Part shown: piece by piece, positions 61,503 through 64,000 of the stretch
Layout: each line of letters opens with the position of its first letter
Numbering within the stretch: the first letter of the stretch is position 1
Source of the DNA: Pseudomonas sp. PH1b
GTDB taxonomy: Bacteria > Pseudomonadota > Gammaproteobacteria > Pseudomonadales > Pseudomonadaceae
Assembly (NCBI RefSeq): GCF_000633395.1
Contig: NZ_AYMU01000007.1
Coordinates: 62,001-126,000, forward strand
Direction of reading: 5' to 3'
DNA: 64,000 nucleotides
Made by a program: the position numbers and the translations under genes
The notes under the pieces: model-generated
Databases searched by the model: none
What the model was told of the DNA's origin: nothing
What the model saw: only the letters and a program-made list of their open reading frames with translations

Positions 61503-64000
61503 TCAGACGAGGGGTTTAGGCTCGTGCTGCTTTTCCTCGGTGTGCGCTACGTGCTCAACAGCTTGCTCGGCAGCGTCTGGTGTTTCCTCGACGGCAGGGG
61601 CAGATTGCTCTACCACGGTCTCGGCGACGGGTGCAGGTGCAGCTTCAACCACTTCGACAGGAGCTGGAGCGGCCTCTACGACCACCGGGGCTTCTACCGG
61701 TGCAGCTTCGGCAGCGACCACGGCTTCAGCCGGAGCAGCAGCGGCAGCCAGTTCGGCTTCCTTCTGCAGGCGCTCGGCTTCACGCTTGCGGCGACGCACT
61801 TCGCGTGGATCGTTTGGTGCACGACCGTTGCTGGTCAGGGCGCTGGCCGGGGCAGTCTCGACCACCGGAGCCGGTGTTTCGACCACTTCAGCTGCTGCAA
61901 CCGGAGCCGGCTCTTCAACCTGGGCAGGCTGCTGGGCAACGACCGGCTGCTCGATCACTACAGGTTCAGCGACCGGGGCTGGGGTTTCCTGAGCAGGCTC
62001 AATGGCTTTCTCTTCAACCACCGGCGCCTGGACTGCAGGCTCGGCAACAGGCTGTTCGGCAACCACAGGCTGGGCTTCGACCACCACGGCAGGCTCGACA
62101 ATCACTTCGACCGGTGCCGGCTCGGCAACCACAGGGGCAACCTCGACTGCTGGAGCTTCAGGAGCCGCTACGGGGGTCGTGGCTTCAACCACCGGTGCTT
62201 CTGGAGCTGCCTCTTCAACGGCGGCGGTAGCGCGCTCGGCTTGCTGATGGGCTTCGGCTTCAGCGCTGGCGCTGATGGCGGTGCTGGCAACGGCGGCGGT
62301 GACCGCCAGGCCGGCAACTAGATCGGCGCTGCTTGGCTCTTCGGTGTTTTCTTCGGAACCTTCGATCACGTTGCCGTCGGCATCACGCTGGCGCTCGCGG
62401 CGGTTGCTGCGACGGCGCTGGCCGCGGGAGCGACGACGTGGACGTTCGCCTTCGGCGTTGTCCTGGCCTTCTTCCTGCAGTTGCTCTTCGGTCGGCAGTA
62501 CTTCTTCTTCACTGGCGGCAGCGGCTTGAGCCTGTTCGGCGCGCGGTTGACGCTCCTCGCGTGGCTGGCGCGGCTGGCGCTCTTCACGTGGTGGGCGGGC
62601 CGGGCGTTCTTCAGTCACGGCAACCGCAGCAGTCGCAGCGGCTGCAGCTGGGGCGGCGTCCAGTGGTTCACGCAGTTCGCGTACGCGCTCTTCACGTTCG
62701 CCGCGCGGCTTGCGATCTTCACGAGGAGCGCGTGGTTGACGCTCTTCGCGTGGCGCGCGTGGTGCGCGTTCTTCGCGGGCTACGCCTTGAACTTCTTCAC
62801 GGGCTTCGCGAACTTCACGTGGCTGACGCTCTTCCCGTGGTGCGCGCTCTTCACGCGGGGCACGTTCTTCGCGTGGCTTGCGTTCTTCATCGCGGCGACC
62901 GTTACGGTTGCGGCTCTGTTGACGGCCATTGCGGCGTTCTTCGTTGCTGCGGGCCGGCTTCTCGGTTGCTGGCTTCTCGACCACGACCGGAGCGGCTGGC
63001 TCTTCCTTGGTTGCAAACAGGCTGACCAGGGACTTCACCAGGCCCTTGAACAGGCTAGGTTCGGCAATGACCGGCGCTGGAGCTGCTACAGGCGCAGGCG
63101 CTTCGCTCGGTACCGGCGCATTGGCGCGGGCCGGTGCGGTCTTCACTGCAGCTTCCTGGCGAACCAGGGTGCGGGTGGCGGCGGTTGGCTGAACTTCTTC
63201 GGCTTCGGCGGCAGCAGCGGCGATTTCGTAGCTGGACTGGTTGGTGTTGGCTTCCGGGCTGTCGTCACGCAGGCGCTGCACTTCGAAGTGCGGCGTTTCG
63301 AGGTGATCGTTCGGCAGGATGACGATGCGGGCACGGGTGCGCAGTTCGATCTTGGTGATCGAGTTGCGTTTTTCGTTGAGCAGGAAGGCAGCGACCGGAA
63401 TCGGCACTTGGGCGCGAACTTCGGCGGTGCGGTCTTTCAGGGCTTCTTCTTCGATCAGGCGCAGGATCGCCAGGGACAGCGACTCGACGTCACGGATGAT
63501 GCCGGTGCCGTTGCAGCGAGGGCAGACGATGCCGCTGCTTTCGCCCAGGGATGGACGCAGGCGCTGACGGGACATTTCCAGCAGGCCGAAGCGCGAGATG
63601 CGACCGATCTGTACACGGGCGCGGTCGGCTTCCAGGCATTCGCGGACTTTCTCTTCCACGGCGCGCTGGTTCTTGGCCGGGGTCATGTCGATGAAGTCGA
63701 TGACGATCAGGCCGCCGATATCACGCAGGCGCAGTTGGCGAGCGATTTCTTCCGCTGCTTCCAGGTTGGTCTGCAGGGCGGTTTCTTCGATGTCGCTGCC
63801 TTTGGTGGCGCGGGCCGAGTTGATGTCGATGGACACCAGGGCTTCGGTCGGGTCGATGACGATGGAGCCGCCGGAAGGCAGTTCGACCACGCGCTGGAAG
63901 GCGGTCTCGATCTGGCTTTCGATCTGGAAGCGGTTGAACAGCGGCACGCTGTCTTCGTACAGCTTGATCTTGCTGGCGTACTGCGGCATCACCTGGCGGA
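61503..64000 (-). CDS. rne: Ribonuclease E (C-terminal part; gene runs past the window)
   Basis: The 3' part of the endoribonuclease that organises the RNA degradosome; the 5' end lies beyond position 64000 and no start is in the window. The catalytic domain is visible to the magnesium ligands (VSIDINSARATKG, IVIDFIDM) and the zinc-link CPRCNGTG. The C-terminal half is disordered: an Arg/Glu repeat region (REER units), a Pro/Val/Ala/Glu-rich region of about 200 residues, and NDPREVRRRKREAERL near the end, the segment I recall binding PNPase in pseudomonads. Confidence 0.95.
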   Translation of the reverse strand, partial: RQVMPQYASKIKLYEDSVPLFNRFQIESQIETAFQRVVELPSGGSIVIDPTEALVSIDINSARATKGSDIEETALQTNLEAAEEIARQLRLRDIGGLIVIDFIDMTPAKNQRAVEEKVRECLEADRARVQIGRISRFGLLEMSRQRLRPSLGESSGIVCPRCNGTGIIRDVESLSLAILRLIEEEALKDRTAEVRAQVPIPVAAFLLNEKRNSITKIELRTRARIVILPNDHLETPHFEVQRLRDDSPEANTNQSSYEIAAAAAEAEEVQPTAATRTLVRQEAAVKTAPARANAPVPSEAPAPVAAPAPVIAEPSLFKGLVKSLVSLFATKEEPAAPVVVEKPATEKPARSNEERRNGRQQSRNRNGRRDEERKPREERAPREERAPREERQPREVREAREEVQGVAREERAPRAPREERQPRAPREDRKPRGEREERVRELREPLDAAPAAAAATAAVAVTEERPARPPREERQPRQPREERQPRAEQAQAAAASEEEVLPTEEQLQEEGQDNAEGERPRRRSRGQRRRSNRRERQRDADGNVIEGSEENTEEPSSADLVAGLAVTAAVASTAISASAEAEAHQQAERATAAVEEAAPEAPVVEATTPVAAPEAPAVEVAPVVAEPAPVEVIVEPAVVVEAQPVVAEQPVAEPAVQAPVVEEKAIEPAQETPAPVAEPVVIEQPVVAQQPAQVEEPAPVAAAEVVETPAPVVETAPASALTSNGRAPNDPREVRRRKREAERLQKEAELAAAAAPAEAVVAAEAAPVEAPVVVEAAPAPVEVVEAAPAPVAETVVEQSAPAVEETPDAAEQAVEHVAHTEEKQHEPKPLV

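Noticed and set aside
62800..62920. CRISPR-like short repeats
   Set aside because: The repeats encode the Arg/Glu units of RNase E in frame, without spacers.

Overview
The window is a contiguous piece of a Pseudomonas chromosome, most like the fluorescens/protegens/chlororaphis group. The evidence is the high GC content, the gene neighbourhoods (sucCD then a BraB-type carrier; htpG; chemoreceptor-fabB-fabA-hybrid kinase; gpsA; comEC-exbB-exbD-lpxK-kdsB-murB-rne), Pseudomonas-style REP hairpins near 9554 and 42753, and RNase E with the REER and NDPR motifs typical of the genus. Nearly all of it is chromosomal core. I see no prophage, insertion sequence, integron or CRISPR array. All identifications are from reading the sequence; no search was run.

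Region 1 (1-14.5 kb): sucCD (TCA cycle), a branched-chain amino acid carrier with a long structured leader, a DUF599 membrane protein, two small lipoproteins, two translationally coupled hotdog thioesterases, htpG behind a good sigma-32 promoter, a dienelactone hydrolase, a pirin, an OsmC protein, an exported amidohydrolase, a DUF3859 protein and a chemoreceptor. Region 2 (14.6-21.6 kb, minus strand): fabA-fabB for unsaturated fatty acid synthesis, with a DesT/FabR-like operator upstream of fabA, then a tightly packed operon of TonB-dependent receptor, periplasmic binding protein and hybrid histidine kinase. That operon looks like a complete envelope-spanning sensing route and is my best candidate for an under-described system.

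Region 3 (21.7-30.3 kb, plus strand): gpsA-DUF4389-sixA, an acyl-CoA synthetase with a thioesterase, two overlapping alpha/beta hydrolases, a GST-like protein, DUF4892 and an AI-2E family membrane protein. Region 4 (30.3-39.3 kb): a six-EF-hand protein resembling proteins annotated as XopAW-like, a two-component pair whose kinase has a proline-rich periplasmic loop, pyrF, two NAD(P)-dependent oxidoreductases, an HBM-type chemoreceptor and a membrane-anchored unknown protein. Region 5 (39.5-43.3 kb): three tandem tRNA-Glu/tRNA-Gly pairs behind a strong stable-RNA promoter, then an alaX-lysE operon divergent from a LysR regulator, and a PA2817-family protein.

Region 6 (43.4-49.3 kb): a large FadE-type acyl-CoA dehydrogenase, a transglutaminase-like protein, a GST and an ABC-2 exporter pair. 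Region 7 (49.3-64 kb): DUF2062, comEC, then the envelope operon exbB-exbD-lpxK-trm112-like-kdsB-LMW phosphatase-murB. A four-gene periplasmic molybdenum hydroxylase operon (2Fe-2S subunit, Tat-exported molybdopterin subunit, XdhC chaperone, MocA-like cytidylyltransferase) lies between murB and rne, and rne runs off the right edge. The order of neighbourhoods compared with P. aeruginosa, as I recall its locus numbers, suggests segments joined near 30-43 kb and 49 kb and an accessory insertion at 57-61.4 kb.
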